Source of the DNA: TMED23 sp964566055 | GTDB taxonomy: Bacteria > Pseudomonadota > Alphaproteobacteria > Rhodospirillales > UBA2165 | DNA: 64,000 bases | Assembly (NCBI GenBank): GCA_964566055.1 | Contig: CAZMHI010000012.1 | Coordinates: 1-64,000 of the forward strand | Reading direction: 5' to 3' | Part shown: positions 7,609 to 16,396 of the stretch, piece after piece | How positions within the stretch are numbered: position 1 is the stretch's first letter | How the letters are laid out: each line of letters starts with the position of its first letter | Notes under the pieces: generated by a model | Seen by the model: only the letters and a program-made list of their open reading frames with translations | The model's database searches: none | Told to the model about the DNA's origin: nothing | Program-made: the position numbers and the translations under genes

Positions 7609-8814
7609 ATGGCTCTAAAGATGCACAATACCAATCTCGACAAGCTAACGGATTATCCCTTTGATCGTTTGCGCGCACTTCTAAAAGGTGTCGAGGCGCG
7701 GGCCGATAAGGAGCCGATGATTATGTCATTGGGTGAGCCGCAACATCCCTCGCCTGAATTGCTCGCCGAGACGGTCAACCGTCATGCCGATCAATGGGCA
7801 AAATATCCACCGGTCGCCGGCACATCTGATCTGTTGGATGCCATTCGGGATTGGCTCAGCACGCGTTACAATTTGTCTGCTGGAATGGTCCAGCCTAGTG
7901 AAAACATCTGCGCAGTTTCCGGCACCCGGGAAGCGCTCTATATGGCTGGCGATATTGCTATCCCACCACAAAAAAACGGTGACGTGCCGGTGGTACTGAT
8001 CCCGAACCCCTTTTACCAGGTCTATATCGGCGCGGCGCTGATGAGCCGGGCTGAGCCGGTTTACATGTCGGCAACGCCGGAAAACGGTTTCCTGCCCGAT
8101 TTTGATGAGCTGGACGAAGCAACCTTACAGCGCACGGCTTTGGCCTTTCTTTGCACGCCGTCCAATCCGCAAGGGGCCGTGGCCGATCTCGATTATCTAA
8201 AAAAAGCAATTAGCCTCGCCCGCAAGTTTGACTTCGTGCTGGCCGTCGATGAATGCTACGCCGAGATTTATGATCAAACGCCGCCGCCGGGCGGGCTCGA
8301 GGCTTGCCGGGAACTCGGCGGCACCTTGGACAACGTTCTGGTCTTTCATTCCCTGTCCAAACGCTCCAATGCACCGGGTCTGCGCTCGGGTTTTGTTGCT
8401 GGTGATGCGGCGCTGATTAAGAGGTTTAAAACTTTGCGCAATTATGGCGGTGCGACTTTACCGCTCCCTATCCTAGCGGCCTCAGCAGCCCTTTGGCGGG
8501 ACGATAACCACGTCCAGGAAAACCGCAAACTTTACCGCCAGAAGTTTGACCGGGCCGATCAGATTCTCGGCGATCAGTTCGGCCACTACCGCCCTGAAGG
8601 CGGATTTTATCTTTGGCTGGATGTTGGTGACGGTGAAGCTGCCGCCCGCAAACTTTGGCAAGAAGCCGGCGTTAAAGTCATACCCGGCGGGTATCTCGCC
8701 CGGCCAGACGCCTCAGGACGAAATCCTGGTGCGCCATACATTCGCCTGGCCTTGGTGCAAGAGCCTGAATTTATTTCGGAAGCTCTAGGCCGGGTGGTTG
8801 AAACGCTTAAATAA
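7609..8814 (+). CDS. dapC: Aminotransferase class I/II, likely succinyldiaminopimelate transaminase
   Basis: The 401-residue fold-type I PLP enzyme has PKP-like NPFYQVY, CTPSNPQG (substrate/PLP contact), DECYAEIY (Asp binding the pyridine N), FHSLSKRSNAPGLRSGF (Schiff-base Lys, then the carboxylate-binding Arg region) and a terminal PYIRLALV. The pattern best matches alphaproteobacterial DapC, which makes N-succinyl-LL-diaminopimelate for lysine and peptidoglycan synthesis. Linkage to other dap genes is absent, so function rests on family resemblance. The ATG at 7609 lies only 7 bp after the terminator T-run; the ATG at 7621 is an alternative start. Confidence 0.72.
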   Translation: MALKMHNTNLDKLTDYPFDRLRALLKGVEARADKEPMIMSLGEPQHPSPELLAETVNRHADQWAKYPPVAGTSDLLDAIRDWLSTRYNLSAGMVQPSENICAVSGTREALYMAGDIAIPPQKNGDVPVVLIPNPFYQVYIGAALMSRAEPVYMSATPENGFLPDFDELDEATLQRTALAFLCTPSNPQGAVADLDYLKKAISLARKFDFVLAVDECYAEIYDQTPPPGGLEACRELGGTLDNVLVFHSLSKRSNAPGLRSGFVAGDAALIKRFKTLRNYGGATLPLPILAASAALWRDDNHVQENRKLYRQKFDRADQILGDQFGHYRPEGGFYLWLDVGDGEAAARKLWQEAGVKVIPGGYLARPDASGRNPGAPYIRLALVQEPEFISEALGRVVETLK

Positions 8815-10228
8815 AGACTGCGGGAGACCTTTGGGTTTCCCCTAGGGCGCCGGCTAATATAGTGAGGCCGGTTTCAACTTTTTCCCGCGAATTGGGTGAA
8901 CCGAGACAGACCCGGACGGCTTCGTCTGTCCCGGCGTTGCCAATCGCAAAGGAAGATGACGGTAAAACTGTAACTCCCTCCTCGGCAACGCGATCAACGA
9001 AATTTTCCGCCCGCCAGTGCTCCGGCATTTTCAGCCACAAATGATAACTTGAAGGGTGAGTTTTAAAGTCTGCTCCCGCCAAGGCTTTTTGAGCAATTTT
9101 TTGGCGCGCTATCGCCTCCTCGCGATGCCACACAATAAACCGGTCGGCCGTACCATCTTCCAGCCAGCGGCGCTCAACCTCGCACATCAAGGGTGGGGCC
9201 ATCCAGGAGGTCAGCTGCAGGGTCGTTCTGATCTGATCAGTATATTGGAGCGGGCTATGAATGAAACCAACGCGTAAGCCCGGAGCAAGAAATTTTGAAG
9301 CGCTGGAAATAAAAAATGAGTTTTTGGGTGCGTAAACAGAGATTGGCGGCGGCGCATCGGGCACGAGATAACCATACACATCGTCATCCATGATCAGCAC
9401 ATTGTAATGCTGGGCGATAGCGGCAATCTCCTGGCGGCGCTCATCCGGCATAATTGCCGTTGTTGGATTTTGCAGGGTTGGCAGAACATAGAGAATTTTG
9501 GGCGGGCGGCTATGACACAGTTGCTCAAAGGCCGCTGGTACAATACCGAACTCATCCATTTCCAAACCGGTGATTTTCAGACCCAATTGTTGAGTAAGAC
9601 CGTGAATGGCGGGATAGGTATAAGATTCTGTCGCCACTAAATCACCCGGATTGGTCATCGCCATCAGTACAATCGTCAGCGCATGTTGCGCGCCATTGCT
9701 GATGACAATCTGATCCGGGTTATCAGTGAGGCCGTATTGCGCCAGCCAATTTGCGATAGCCGCCCGGTGCGGTTCCATTCCACCTTCGGTCTGATAGGCG
9801 AGAAAGTCATCCAGGTAAGGCGAGCGCGCCAGATCGGTCAGCGTCTCCGATAACACGGCGGCCCGCTCACCGGCTGCCGGCATATTCAAGCCGAAATCAA
9901 CCGTGTTGCTTTCGCCCGGCTCTTTCTTAAAAAAAGCTGTGTCACTGGAGGCATATATACTGCGCCATCCCGCGTCACCCCCAGATCGGCCTGAGGCGAA
10001 GGTGCCCCGGCCCACTTCACCATAGGTGAGACCACGCCGTTCCGCTTCGGCATACGCCCGGCTGACCGTACCGACGGTGACGCCTAAATGATAGGCAAGA
10101 TCGCGATGCGTTGGCAGGCGGTCACCCGCTTGAATAGTGCCGTCACGAATATCATCCGCCAGCGCATCAGAAATGGCTAAGTATCTCGGACCACGGCGTT
10201 CTGTTATATCTGGGAGCCACATTGTCAT
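8807..10228 (-). CDS. MocR-type transcriptional regulator (GntR wHTH fused to aminotransferase fold)
   Basis: The 473-residue chimera has a GntR winged helix at about 15-80 (RYLAISDALADDIRDGTIQA, DRLPTHRDLAYHLGVTVGTV) joined to a class I aminotransferase-like domain. That domain keeps the PLP features: SNGAQHALTIVL, LPTLQNPTTAIM, MDDDVYGYL and SSASKFLAPGLRVGF with the lysine. MocR proteins sense PLP or amino-compound adducts and usually control a divergent gene. Here that gene is the DUF1127 protein at 10304. The start codon sits inside a palindromic operator-like sequence, suggesting autoregulation. The 3' end overlaps the DapC-like gene convergently by 8 bp. Confidence 0.88.
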   Translation of the reverse strand: MTMWLPDITERRGPRYLAISDALADDIRDGTIQAGDRLPTHRDLAYHLGVTVGTVSRAYAEAERRGLTYGEVGRGTFASGRSGGDAGWRSIYASSDTAFFKKEPGESNTVDFGLNMPAAGERAAVLSETLTDLARSPYLDDFLAYQTEGGMEPHRAAIANWLAQYGLTDNPDQIVISNGAQHALTIVLMAMTNPGDLVATESYTYPAIHGLTQQLGLKITGLEMDEFGIVPAAFEQLCHSRPPKILYVLPTLQNPTTAIMPDERRQEIAAIAQHYNVLIMDDDVYGYLVPDAPPPISVYAPKNSFFISSASKFLAPGLRVGFIHSPLQYTDQIRTTLQLTSWMAPPLMCEVERRWLEDGTADRFIVWHREEAIARQKIAQKALAGADFKTHPSSYHLWLKMPEHWRAENFVDRVAEEGVTVLPSSSFAIGNAGTDEAVRVCLGSPNSREKVETGLTILAGALGETQRSPAVFI

Positions 10229-10285
10229 GGTGACAATATAACTATTGACGGTGACAATGCAAGCATAATATATACATTGTCATCA
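10221..10285. promoter_or_regulatory. Repeated operator-like sites between the MocR regulator and the DUF1127 gene
   Basis: Three related sites occur within 65 bp: ATTGTCA-TGG-TGACAAT (10221-10237, perfect arms, containing the regulator's start codon), ATTGACGGTGACAAT (10244-10258) and a half-site ATTGTCATCAT (10275-10285) just upstream of the DUF1127 ribosome site. Two copies of GGTGACAAT lie in direct repeat and the third site is inverted. MocR regulators typically bind such mixtures of direct and inverted repeats in the divergent promoter region. Confidence 0.7.
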
Positions 10286-10303
10286 TATTAAGGAGACAAA
10301 ATC

Positions 10304-10582
10304 ATGTTAATGTCACGAAAATCATCATATTGTACCGATACAATATCACTTCAAGACTATTCCGGTCAGCATGTTTTGTCGCTATGGCAGCAGACGTTCA
10401 AAGCGACAACCACTTGGCTGGCAGTCACTCTGATTGTGATGGGCCGCAATGCCATTCTCTATAGGGAAAGATCCAAGCAGCGCAAGGCGTTAACAGAGCT
10501 GGATGACCGCTTACTCGAAGATATCGGCGTCACCAGAGCCGCGGCGAAGTATGAAGCCAGTAAGCCCTTTTGGCGGCGCTAA
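10304..10582 (+). CDS. DUF1127 (YjiS-like) small protein
   Basis: The 92-residue protein has a variable N-terminus (1-50, including a mildly hydrophobic TTTWLAVTLIVMG). The C-terminus is typical of DUF1127: RKALTELDDRLLEDIGVTRAAAKYEASKPFWR. Small DUF1127 proteins in alphaproteobacteria bind RNA or affect stress, phosphate or carbon metabolism, but their mechanism is poorly defined. A good ribosome site (AAGGAGA) lies before ATG 10304. It diverges from the MocR gene, so it is the best candidate for that regulator's target. Confidence 0.85.
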   Translation: MLMSRKSSYCTDTISLQDYSGQHVLSLWQQTFKATTTWLAVTLIVMGRNAILYRERSKQRKALTELDDRLLEDIGVTRAAAKYEASKPFWRR

Positions 10583-10608
10583 ATCGACGTTATTGCGCAA
10601 CCTTAAAG

Positions 10609-10654
10609 TAAGCTCTTAAGAACCGGAGAAAAAACGGCAAAAAGAGCTTATTTT
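10609..10654 (+). terminator. Probable terminator after the DUF1127 gene
   Basis: A perfect 9-bp stem TAAGCTCTT (10609-10617) against AAGAGCTTA (10642-10650) holds an inner CCG...CGG pair and is followed by TTTTC. It lies 27 bp after the DUF1127 stop. The loop is long, so efficiency is uncertain. Confidence 0.5.
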
Positions 10655-10723
10655 CAAGGGTTTGGCCGACGTATTTCATCTTTTGTTAACGAAGTGTAAA
10701 GGAACTCGACCTAGAGTTGGCCG

Positions 10724-13141
10724 ATGGCCCGCTCAGCTCTTAATACACCTCGCGCACCGGCAATTCCGGCCTGGCTTACCGCGCTTTTCCAGCAAAGCTT
10801 TATTGAGATTGCCCGGCGGCGTCTTGTCGAGTTCTTAGGCGCCGGACTTATTGTCCTGGCATTGGCGCTGATTGTCGCCCTCTTGACCTATCATCACGCC
10901 GATCCATCCTTTAACAGCGCCGCCGATGGCCCGGCTAAAAATGTCATGGGTCTGCTGGGCGCTTATACTTCAGATATCCTATTGCAAATATTCGGCGCCG
11001 CTGCCTACTTGCCGAGCCTGGTATTCACCGCCTGGGGCTGGCGGCTCTGCAGTAAAAAAGGGGTCAGGTTTGTCTGGCTGCGCCTGCTTGCCATGATCGC
11101 CGGTGTGGTTCTGACGACACTGGCCTTGTCGTTGATATCAGCCCCTGAGACCTGGCCCTTCCGGACCGGTATTGGCGGTGTCGCCGGCTATGCGCTGCTC
11201 AGCCAGGCCGTTGTTCTGCTGGCTCCGCTTAAAATTGCCTATAGCAATATTGGCATTGCGCTCTTAAGCGGGTTGACCGGATTTATGATCTTAATTTATG
11301 CCGGTGGCCTGGATCGCTCCGAGTGGATTGCCATGGGCCGGGGTGCAGTGCAATCCGTTGTTTCGGTTTGGCATGGCGCCGGCTACCTTGGCCGTCAGGC
11401 CCAGGCGCTTAAAGAACGAATTGAGCCGACTTTTGGCGCGGAGCCGGAAGGCGAAGAAGCGCCAATCGACGATATCAGTGAGGCTGTTGAGGAAGAGGCC
11501 GAAGCGCCCCTGGGGCGCTCCAGCGGTTTGATTGCCAAGGCGAGAAAAAAATCCACCGCGGTGGTCACCGAAAAAACCAAGAAAGCACCGGCTGGTAAAC
11601 GGGCCAAAGATGCCGGCCAGGGCAATCTGCGGCTCTCGGTTTCCAATACCTATCAATTGCCGCCGCTTGATATCCTGGAAGCCCCGCCGGCCGCCACTAA
11701 AATCGAAAAAGCCGATAAAGATGCGCTGGCGCAAAATGCTGAAGTGCTGGAATCAGTGCTGCAGGATTTCGGTGTCAAAGGTGAGATCGTTAAAGTCCGC
11801 CCGGGTCCCGTCGTTACGCTCTATGAGCTGGAGCCCGCACCTGGCACTAAAACGTCCCGGGTGGTCGGTCTCTCCGATGATATCGCCCGCTCAATGAGCG
11901 CGTTGTCGGTTCGTATTGCCGTGGTGCCTGGCCGCAGCGTTATTGGCATTGAGCTGCCAAACGCCAAGCGGGATATGGTTTTCTTCCGTGAACTCCTGGC
12001 CTCAGCGGCTTATGAAAAGAACACCGGCAGTCTGCCTTTGGTGTTGGGGAAAGACATTGGTGGCACGCCCAACGTTGTTGATCTCGCCCGCATGCCGCAT
12101 TTGCTGATCGCCGGCACCACCGGCTCCGGTAAGTCTGTCGCCATCAACACCATGATTTGCTCTCTGCTCTACCGGCTCAATCCGGATGAATGCAAATTTA
12201 TTATGGTCGATCCGAAAATGCTCGAACTCTCCGTCTATGACGGTATCCCCAATCTGTTAGCGCCGGTTGTCACTGATCCGTCAAAAGCCATCGTCGCCTT
12301 AAAATGGGCGGTGCGCGAAATGGAAGACCGCTACCGCCTGATGTCGCAAATGGGGGTTCGCAACATCACCGGCTATAACTCCAGGCTCGCCGAGGCACGT
12401 AAAAAGGGCGAGGAGATAACCCGGCGGGTGCAGACCGGTTTTGATGAAGAGGGTAAGCCGGTTTACGAAGATCAGCCCTTGAGCACGGATCCATTGCCGC
12501 TGATTGTGGTGGTGGTCGATGAGATGGCTGATCTAATGATGGTTGCCGGCAAGGACATTGAAGCCGCCATCCAGCGCTTGGCCCAAATGGCGCGCGCCGC
12601 CGGCATTCATTTGATCATGGCGACCCAGCGGCCTTCGGTCGATGTTATCACCGGTACCATTAAAGCCAACTTCCCGACCCGGATCAGTTTCCAGGTGACC
12701 TCCAAAATCGACAGCCGCACGATCCTGGGTGAGCAGGGCGCTGAGCAACTTCTGGGGCAGGGCGATATGCTTTATATGGCGGGCGGGGGTCAGATCAGCC
12801 GTATACACGGTCCCTTTGTCAGCGATGGCGAAGTTGAGCAGATCGTTAATTTCCTTAAAGCGCAGGGCGAGCCTGCCTATGTCGATGCGGTCACCGAAGA
12901 GGTTGAGGGCGGCTTTGATATTCCAGGTGCCGGCGGTAACAAAGATAGCGGTGATGAGCTCTATGATGAGGCGGTGGCGATCATTGCCCGTGAAGGCAGA
13001 GCCTCGACCAGTTTTATTCAACGCCATTTACAGATCGGCTATAACCGGGCAGCCCGCATTATTGAGCGCATGGAAGCGGAAGGCGTCGTCAGCAAGGCCG
13101 ACCGGGTGGGCCGCCGCGAAGTGCTCGTCGGCGCACACTAA
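10724..13141 (+). CDS. ftsK: DNA translocase FtsK
   Basis: The 805-residue protein has four membrane helices in residues about 30-195, an acidic/Ala-Lys-rich linker (about 235-300), then the alpha/beta motor. The Walker A IAGTTGSGKSVAINTM lies near residue 462, Walker B is PLIVVVVDEMADLMM, and MATQRPSVDVITG follows. The C-terminal gamma winged helix (DELYDEAVAIIAREGRASTS onwards) reads polar KOPS-type sequences. FtsK pumps chromosome ends through the septum and activates XerCD at dif. The linker is short compared with the E. coli protein. A CtrA-like half-conserved box lies about 25-40 bp upstream. Confidence 0.95.
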   Translation: MARSALNTPRAPAIPAWLTALFQQSFIEIARRRLVEFLGAGLIVLALALIVALLTYHHADPSFNSAADGPAKNVMGLLGAYTSDILLQIFGAAAYLPSLVFTAWGWRLCSKKGVRFVWLRLLAMIAGVVLTTLALSLISAPETWPFRTGIGGVAGYALLSQAVVLLAPLKIAYSNIGIALLSGLTGFMILIYAGGLDRSEWIAMGRGAVQSVVSVWHGAGYLGRQAQALKERIEPTFGAEPEGEEAPIDDISEAVEEEAEAPLGRSSGLIAKARKKSTAVVTEKTKKAPAGKRAKDAGQGNLRLSVSNTYQLPPLDILEAPPAATKIEKADKDALAQNAEVLESVLQDFGVKGEIVKVRPGPVVTLYELEPAPGTKTSRVVGLSDDIARSMSALSVRIAVVPGRSVIGIELPNAKRDMVFFRELLASAAYEKNTGSLPLVLGKDIGGTPNVVDLARMPHLLIAGTTGSGKSVAINTMICSLLYRLNPDECKFIMVDPKMLELSVYDGIPNLLAPVVTDPSKAIVALKWAVREMEDRYRLMSQMGVRNITGYNSRLAEARKKGEEITRRVQTGFDEEGKPVYEDQPLSTDPLPLIVVVVDEMADLMMVAGKDIEAAIQRLAQMARAAGIHLIMATQRPSVDVITGTIKANFPTRISFQVTSKIDSRTILGEQGAEQLLGQGDMLYMAGGGQISRIHGPFVSDGEVEQIVNFLKAQGEPAYVDAVTEEVEGGFDIPGAGGNKDSGDELYDEAVAIIAREGRASTSFIQRHLQIGYNRAARIIERMEAEGVVSKADRVGRREVLVGAH

Positions 13142-13238
13142 TCAAATAAATTTTACCTTTTCTCCCAAAACTCTCCTCTGGTCCTGCCATAGATTACTTG
13201 TTACATCACTTGTGTGATGCGGCTCTCAAAATGGACTT

Positions 13239-13895
13239 ATGGTTAGAATCACAATGATCTTTACGAGAAAACTCCTGTTGGCCGGAATTTTTGCGCTTTT
13301 TTCCTTAGCGGCAACGATGCCTGCCACCCTGGCCAGCGAGGCCATCGCCGCCAAACTCAGCGCTGAAAACCAGCAGGAATTGAAGCGTATAGAGGCTTTT
13401 CTCAATGGTATGAAGACCTTACGGGCGGGCTTTCTTCAGGTATCCTCAAATGGCGCCGTGGCGACCGGCAAACTATTGTTGTCTAGACCTGGGAAAATGA
13501 GATTTGAATACGATCCACCGGCGCCAATTATGATGATCGCGGACGGCATTTTTCTCATTTATATTGATAAAGAGCTCGAACAAGTTACCCATTTATGGCT
13601 CAGCAATACGCCAATTGGCTTTCTGGTCGAAGAGGACATCAAATTAAAAGGTGACGTAACCGTAACGAAGTTTGAAAAAGGCTCTAATATCCTGCGGGCG
13701 ACGCTGGCGCGGACCAAAGAGCCCGAGCAGGGGTCTATTACCATGATCTTCTCAGATCAGCCCCTGGCTTTAAGAAAATGGATCATTACAGATCCGCAAG
13801 GAATAAGAACCACCGTTACCCTCAGTAATTTGGAAAGCGGCATTAAAATCGACCCAAAACTTTTCGTTTTTAACGGTCTACCGGCTGAACAATAA
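13239..13895 (+). CDS. lolA: LolA-like outer-membrane lipoprotein carrier
   Basis: The 218-residue exported protein has a signal peptide (MIFTRKLLLAGIFALFSLAA...TLAS) followed by the LolA fold: IEAFLNGMKTLRAGFLQVSS, GKLLLSRPGKMRFEYDPP and SNTPIGFLVEE. LolA carries lipoproteins through the periplasm to the outer membrane. Position directly after ftsK is common for lolA. The ATG at 13254 (MIFTRK) is as plausible as 13239. Sequence conservation in this family is low, so identification rests on overall pattern and location. Confidence 0.85.
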   Translation: MVRITMIFTRKLLLAGIFALFSLAATMPATLASEAIAAKLSAENQQELKRIEAFLNGMKTLRAGFLQVSSNGAVATGKLLLSRPGKMRFEYDPPAPIMMIADGIFLIYIDKELEQVTHLWLSNTPIGFLVEEDIKLKGDVTVTKFEKGSNILRATLARTKEPEQGSITMIFSDQPLALRKWIITDPQGIRTTVTLSNLESGIKIDPKLFVFNGLPAEQ

Positions 13896-14183
13896 CGATA
13901 CTAATCCTCCTTTGGCATCGAGCTATGCAAAAAACGCGCATCACCTATGCGTGATATGCATTGAATATGATGTCATTTGTGACTAGGTATTAAATATGGA
14001 TGGATCGATTCTGCAACAGGATCGATAGGCGGGATGGACTCCCCCGGTTGTCCCGCTCTCCAAATAGTNNNNNNNNNNAAGCGCCCGACCCACCCCCCTG
14101 TGTCGGGCGCTTTTTTATTCCGGCTTGCGATACCGGAATTTTTACCGCATTTACTAAATTCAAATTCAGAATTCGGGGACAGT
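13896..14183. other. lolA-xthA intergenic region with assembly gap
   Basis: These 288 bases hold no convincing protein gene. Ten Ns lie at 14069-14078, directly followed by a strong terminator. Upstream of the gap are short inverted repeats (ATCGAT...ATCGAT near 14005-14028 and GCGGGA...TCCCGC near 14031-14058). A structured RNA ending at the terminator is possible, but the gap prevents a fold from being proposed. Confidence 0.5.
14079..14116 (+). terminator. Intrinsic terminator upstream of xthA
   Basis: The 11-bp stem AAGCGCCCGAC/GTCGGGCGCTT (14079-14089/14102-14112) has a 12-base C-rich loop and a TTTTTT tail. The left arm begins at the last N of the gap, so the stem may be longer. It ends lolA transcription or that of an unseen RNA in the gap region. 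Confidence 0.9.
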
Positions 14184-14987
14184 ATGAAAATCACCACCTG
14201 GAATATCAACAGCGTCCGTCTGCGCCTGCCGCTGCTCGAGCGTCTCACCAAGGAGCTAAAACCAGACATTATTTGTTTGCAGGAAATCAAAGTTATTACG
14301 GATTTATTCCCGGGCGAAGACATTGCCGCGCTCGGCTACCCGCATCAGGCGGTAGCCGGTATGAAAGGCTATAACGGCGTCGCCATTCTGTCGCGCCTGC
14401 CGCTGAACAAATCCGGCACGAAAGATTGGTGCGGCAAGCAGGACTGCCGGCACATATTTGCGACCATTGACGGCGGCAAGTCTGGTCCAATTGAAATTCA
14501 TAATTTTTATGTCCCGGCCGGCGGCGATGAGCCCGACCCGGAGAAGAATGATAAATTTGCTCATAAGCTGCAATTTGTTGAGGATGTAACCAAATGGACC
14601 AAAGGCCGGCGTAAAAAATCAGCCAGCCGTATACTGGTGGGAGACCTTAATATCGCGCCGCTGGAGACCGATGTCTGGTCCCACAAACAATTATTAAAAG
14701 TCGTTTCGCATACTCCGATCGAAGTTGAAGGTTTGAATAGGCTGCAAGCGGCGGGACCCTGGATCGATGCAGTTCGGGAAATTATTCCGCCCGAAGAACA
14801 GTTATTCAGCTGGTGGAGCTATCGCTCTAAAGATTGGACAGTGAATGATCGTGGCCGCCGGCTCGATCATGTTTGGGTGACCGAGCCACTACGTGATAAA
14901 ATAAAAGATGTGCAGATCTTAAGAGGGGCCAGGAGCTGGGAAAAGCCCTCAGACCATGTACCGGTGACTGTAACTCTAAAATTATAA
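14184..14987 (+). CDS. xthA: Exodeoxyribonuclease III (AP endonuclease)
   Basis: The 267-residue Mg-dependent DNA-repair nuclease of the EEP family starts MKITTWNINSVRLRLPLLER. LQEIKV carries the metal Glu, NFYVPAGGDEPDPEKNDKF follows, LVGDLNIAP holds the catalytic Asp/Asn pair and SDHVPV the terminal Asp-His. The open frame runs back through the N gap, but ATG 14184 is the conserved family start. It cleaves abasic sites and trims 3' ends. It is monocistronic and convergent with the cyclase gene, separated by 1 bp. Confidence 0.95.
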   Translation: MKITTWNINSVRLRLPLLERLTKELKPDIICLQEIKVITDLFPGEDIAALGYPHQAVAGMKGYNGVAILSRLPLNKSGTKDWCGKQDCRHIFATIDGGKSGPIEIHNFYVPAGGDEPDPEKNDKFAHKLQFVEDVTKWTKGRRKKSASRILVGDLNIAPLETDVWSHKQLLKVVSHTPIEVEGLNRLQAAGPWIDAVREIIPPEEQLFSWWSYRSKDWTVNDRGRRLDHVWVTEPLRDKIKDVQILRGARSWEKPSDHVPVTVTLKL

Positions 14988-14988
14988 T

Positions 14989-16362
14989 CTAATCGGCCGC
15001 TTGTTCCGCCAAGACAACGAGATCCATCGTATGATCAACGCCATCGACGGTGCAAGCCGGTAAGGCGCGATAGGGCTCGGCTGCCAAATCATGCCCTTGC
15101 TCTATGGCCCGCTCAATTACTTCGGCTGAGGCAAGGGCGCGCACGTTTTCCACCTTGGTGTGTTTTTCAATTTTAGCCGACACATTCACGCAATCCCCGA
15201 GGATGGTATATTCCAACCGTTGCTCATCACCGATTATGCCAAAGATAATGGGCCCGGTAGTTACCGCAATACCTACATTGATGGGCTCTTCGCCTTCTGA
15301 CCGGCGCTCCGCTGCCCAGGCATCTGCTGCCTCAATAAGTTCCGAGACGGCATTTAACACGTCCGCGGCATAGGTTGAGCTTTCGCGCACCGAGCCAAAC
15401 GAGGCGATAATGCCATCGCCTTCGAAACGATCGACGACACCGTTATATTTCCGGATAATTGGCACCATCCGGGACTGATAATCGACAATCAAACAAATCA
15501 AATCATCGGGGGGCAGGTTTTGCGCAAATGGCGTAAAACCTCGCAGATCCATCATCAAGATCGCGGCTTCCCGTTCAACGCCTTGGCCGAGTGAGACTTC
15601 TTTCTCAGCGGCTGCCATTTGTTCGATAACTGCTGGGGCAAAAAAGCGGGACAATGTGCGCGCCCGGTCTCCTTCCGAAACGGAGCGCTCCAATAAGCCT
15701 CGCGCCCGGGAAATAGCCAGGGCTAAAATTCCGGTCACCATAGCAATCGATATGATTTTATCGAGCTCGCCGCCAATTAAGACGCTGTTAGTGGTCAGAT
15801 ATTGCACGTAGTCGCGGGTAATCATCGGGTTACCGGGCTCGGCAAAAATGACATAGAGAAACATCAGCACCCAGCCTAAGGCAGAAACGCCGCCCGCCAG
15901 CACGACATAGCGTGCCTCAAACCTGAGCGCCCGCAAGGCAATAAAAATGAAGATATAAAGCAACGTCGGTGCCTTGAGATAAAACGACGGCGGCTGGCCA
16001 TATTGCAGATGAAAACTCCAAATCGTAATCATCAATAAAGCGATATCGGCGGCGACGGAAAGGCTGATGAACCAGCCGGGCAGGACGTGACGGTAAACCA
16101 AATAAAGCCGGATGATGGTAAAAGCGAAATAGGTTATCAGAATATAGGGTACCAGGCGGATATTATTGCTTATGGTGAAGGCCACCGGTGAGACGGCGTA
16201 AAGCGTTGAAAAAATCGATACTATGGCAAGCTGAATCCAGCCAATAAGCTTTTCACTATCTTGCTGCTGCTGCCTAATATTGGCGCGAATACGGTCCGGT
16301 AAAACTTGGGTGTCCGTGCGTTCCGCGTCACCCCATAAAATCCGCCCAAATACTGGCAGCAT
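14989..16362 (-). CDS. Membrane-bound class III adenylate/guanylate cyclase
   Basis: The 457-residue protein has about six hydrophobic segments (roughly 42-60, 71-90, 98-117, 131-148, 152-173, 203-219), a linker, and a catalytic domain from about 265. Metal aspartates are visible in MDLRGFT (Asp272) and FEGDG (Asp316). The substrate-contact position is Thr386 (EYTILG), the class IIIb pattern, with Asn393. The usual transition-state Arg four residues later is Lys397, and the usual purine Lys is Arg312. Activity is therefore likely but may be altered. A good GAGG site precedes the ATG. It follows the response regulator gene by 34 bp on the same strand, probably one operon. Confidence 0.85.
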   Translation of the reverse strand: MLPVFGRILWGDAERTDTQVLPDRIRANIRQQQQDSEKLIGWIQLAIVSIFSTLYAVSPVAFTISNNIRLVPYILITYFAFTIIRLYLVYRHVLPGWFISLSVAADIALLMITIWSFHLQYGQPPSFYLKAPTLLYIFIFIALRALRFEARYVVLAGGVSALGWVLMFLYVIFAEPGNPMITRDYVQYLTTNSVLIGGELDKIISIAMVTGILALAISRARGLLERSVSEGDRARTLSRFFAPAVIEQMAAAEKEVSLGQGVEREAAILMMDLRGFTPFAQNLPPDDLICLIVDYQSRMVPIIRKYNGVVDRFEGDGIIASFGSVRESSTYAADVLNAVSELIEAADAWAAERRSEGEEPINVGIAVTTGPIIFGIIGDEQRLEYTILGDCVNVSAKIEKHTKVENVRALASAEVIERAIEQGHDLAAEPYRALPACTVDGVDHTMDLVVLAEQAAD

Positions 16363-16396
16363 TCGTCACCTCGTGTTCAGACCGCTTTCAAAATAT

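Noticed and set aside
8807..10228. MocR gene product as a plain aminotransferase
   Set aside because: The N-terminal GntR winged helix and divergent operator-like repeats show it is a regulator of the MocR class.
13990..14068. tRNA or tmRNA fragment before the N gap
   Set aside because: Short inverted repeats exist, but no T-loop consensus, anticodon arm or CCA end could be identified.
14000..14374. Open frames running across the N gap before xthA
   Set aside because: They depend on translating Ns, overlap the terminator and xthA, and resemble no family.
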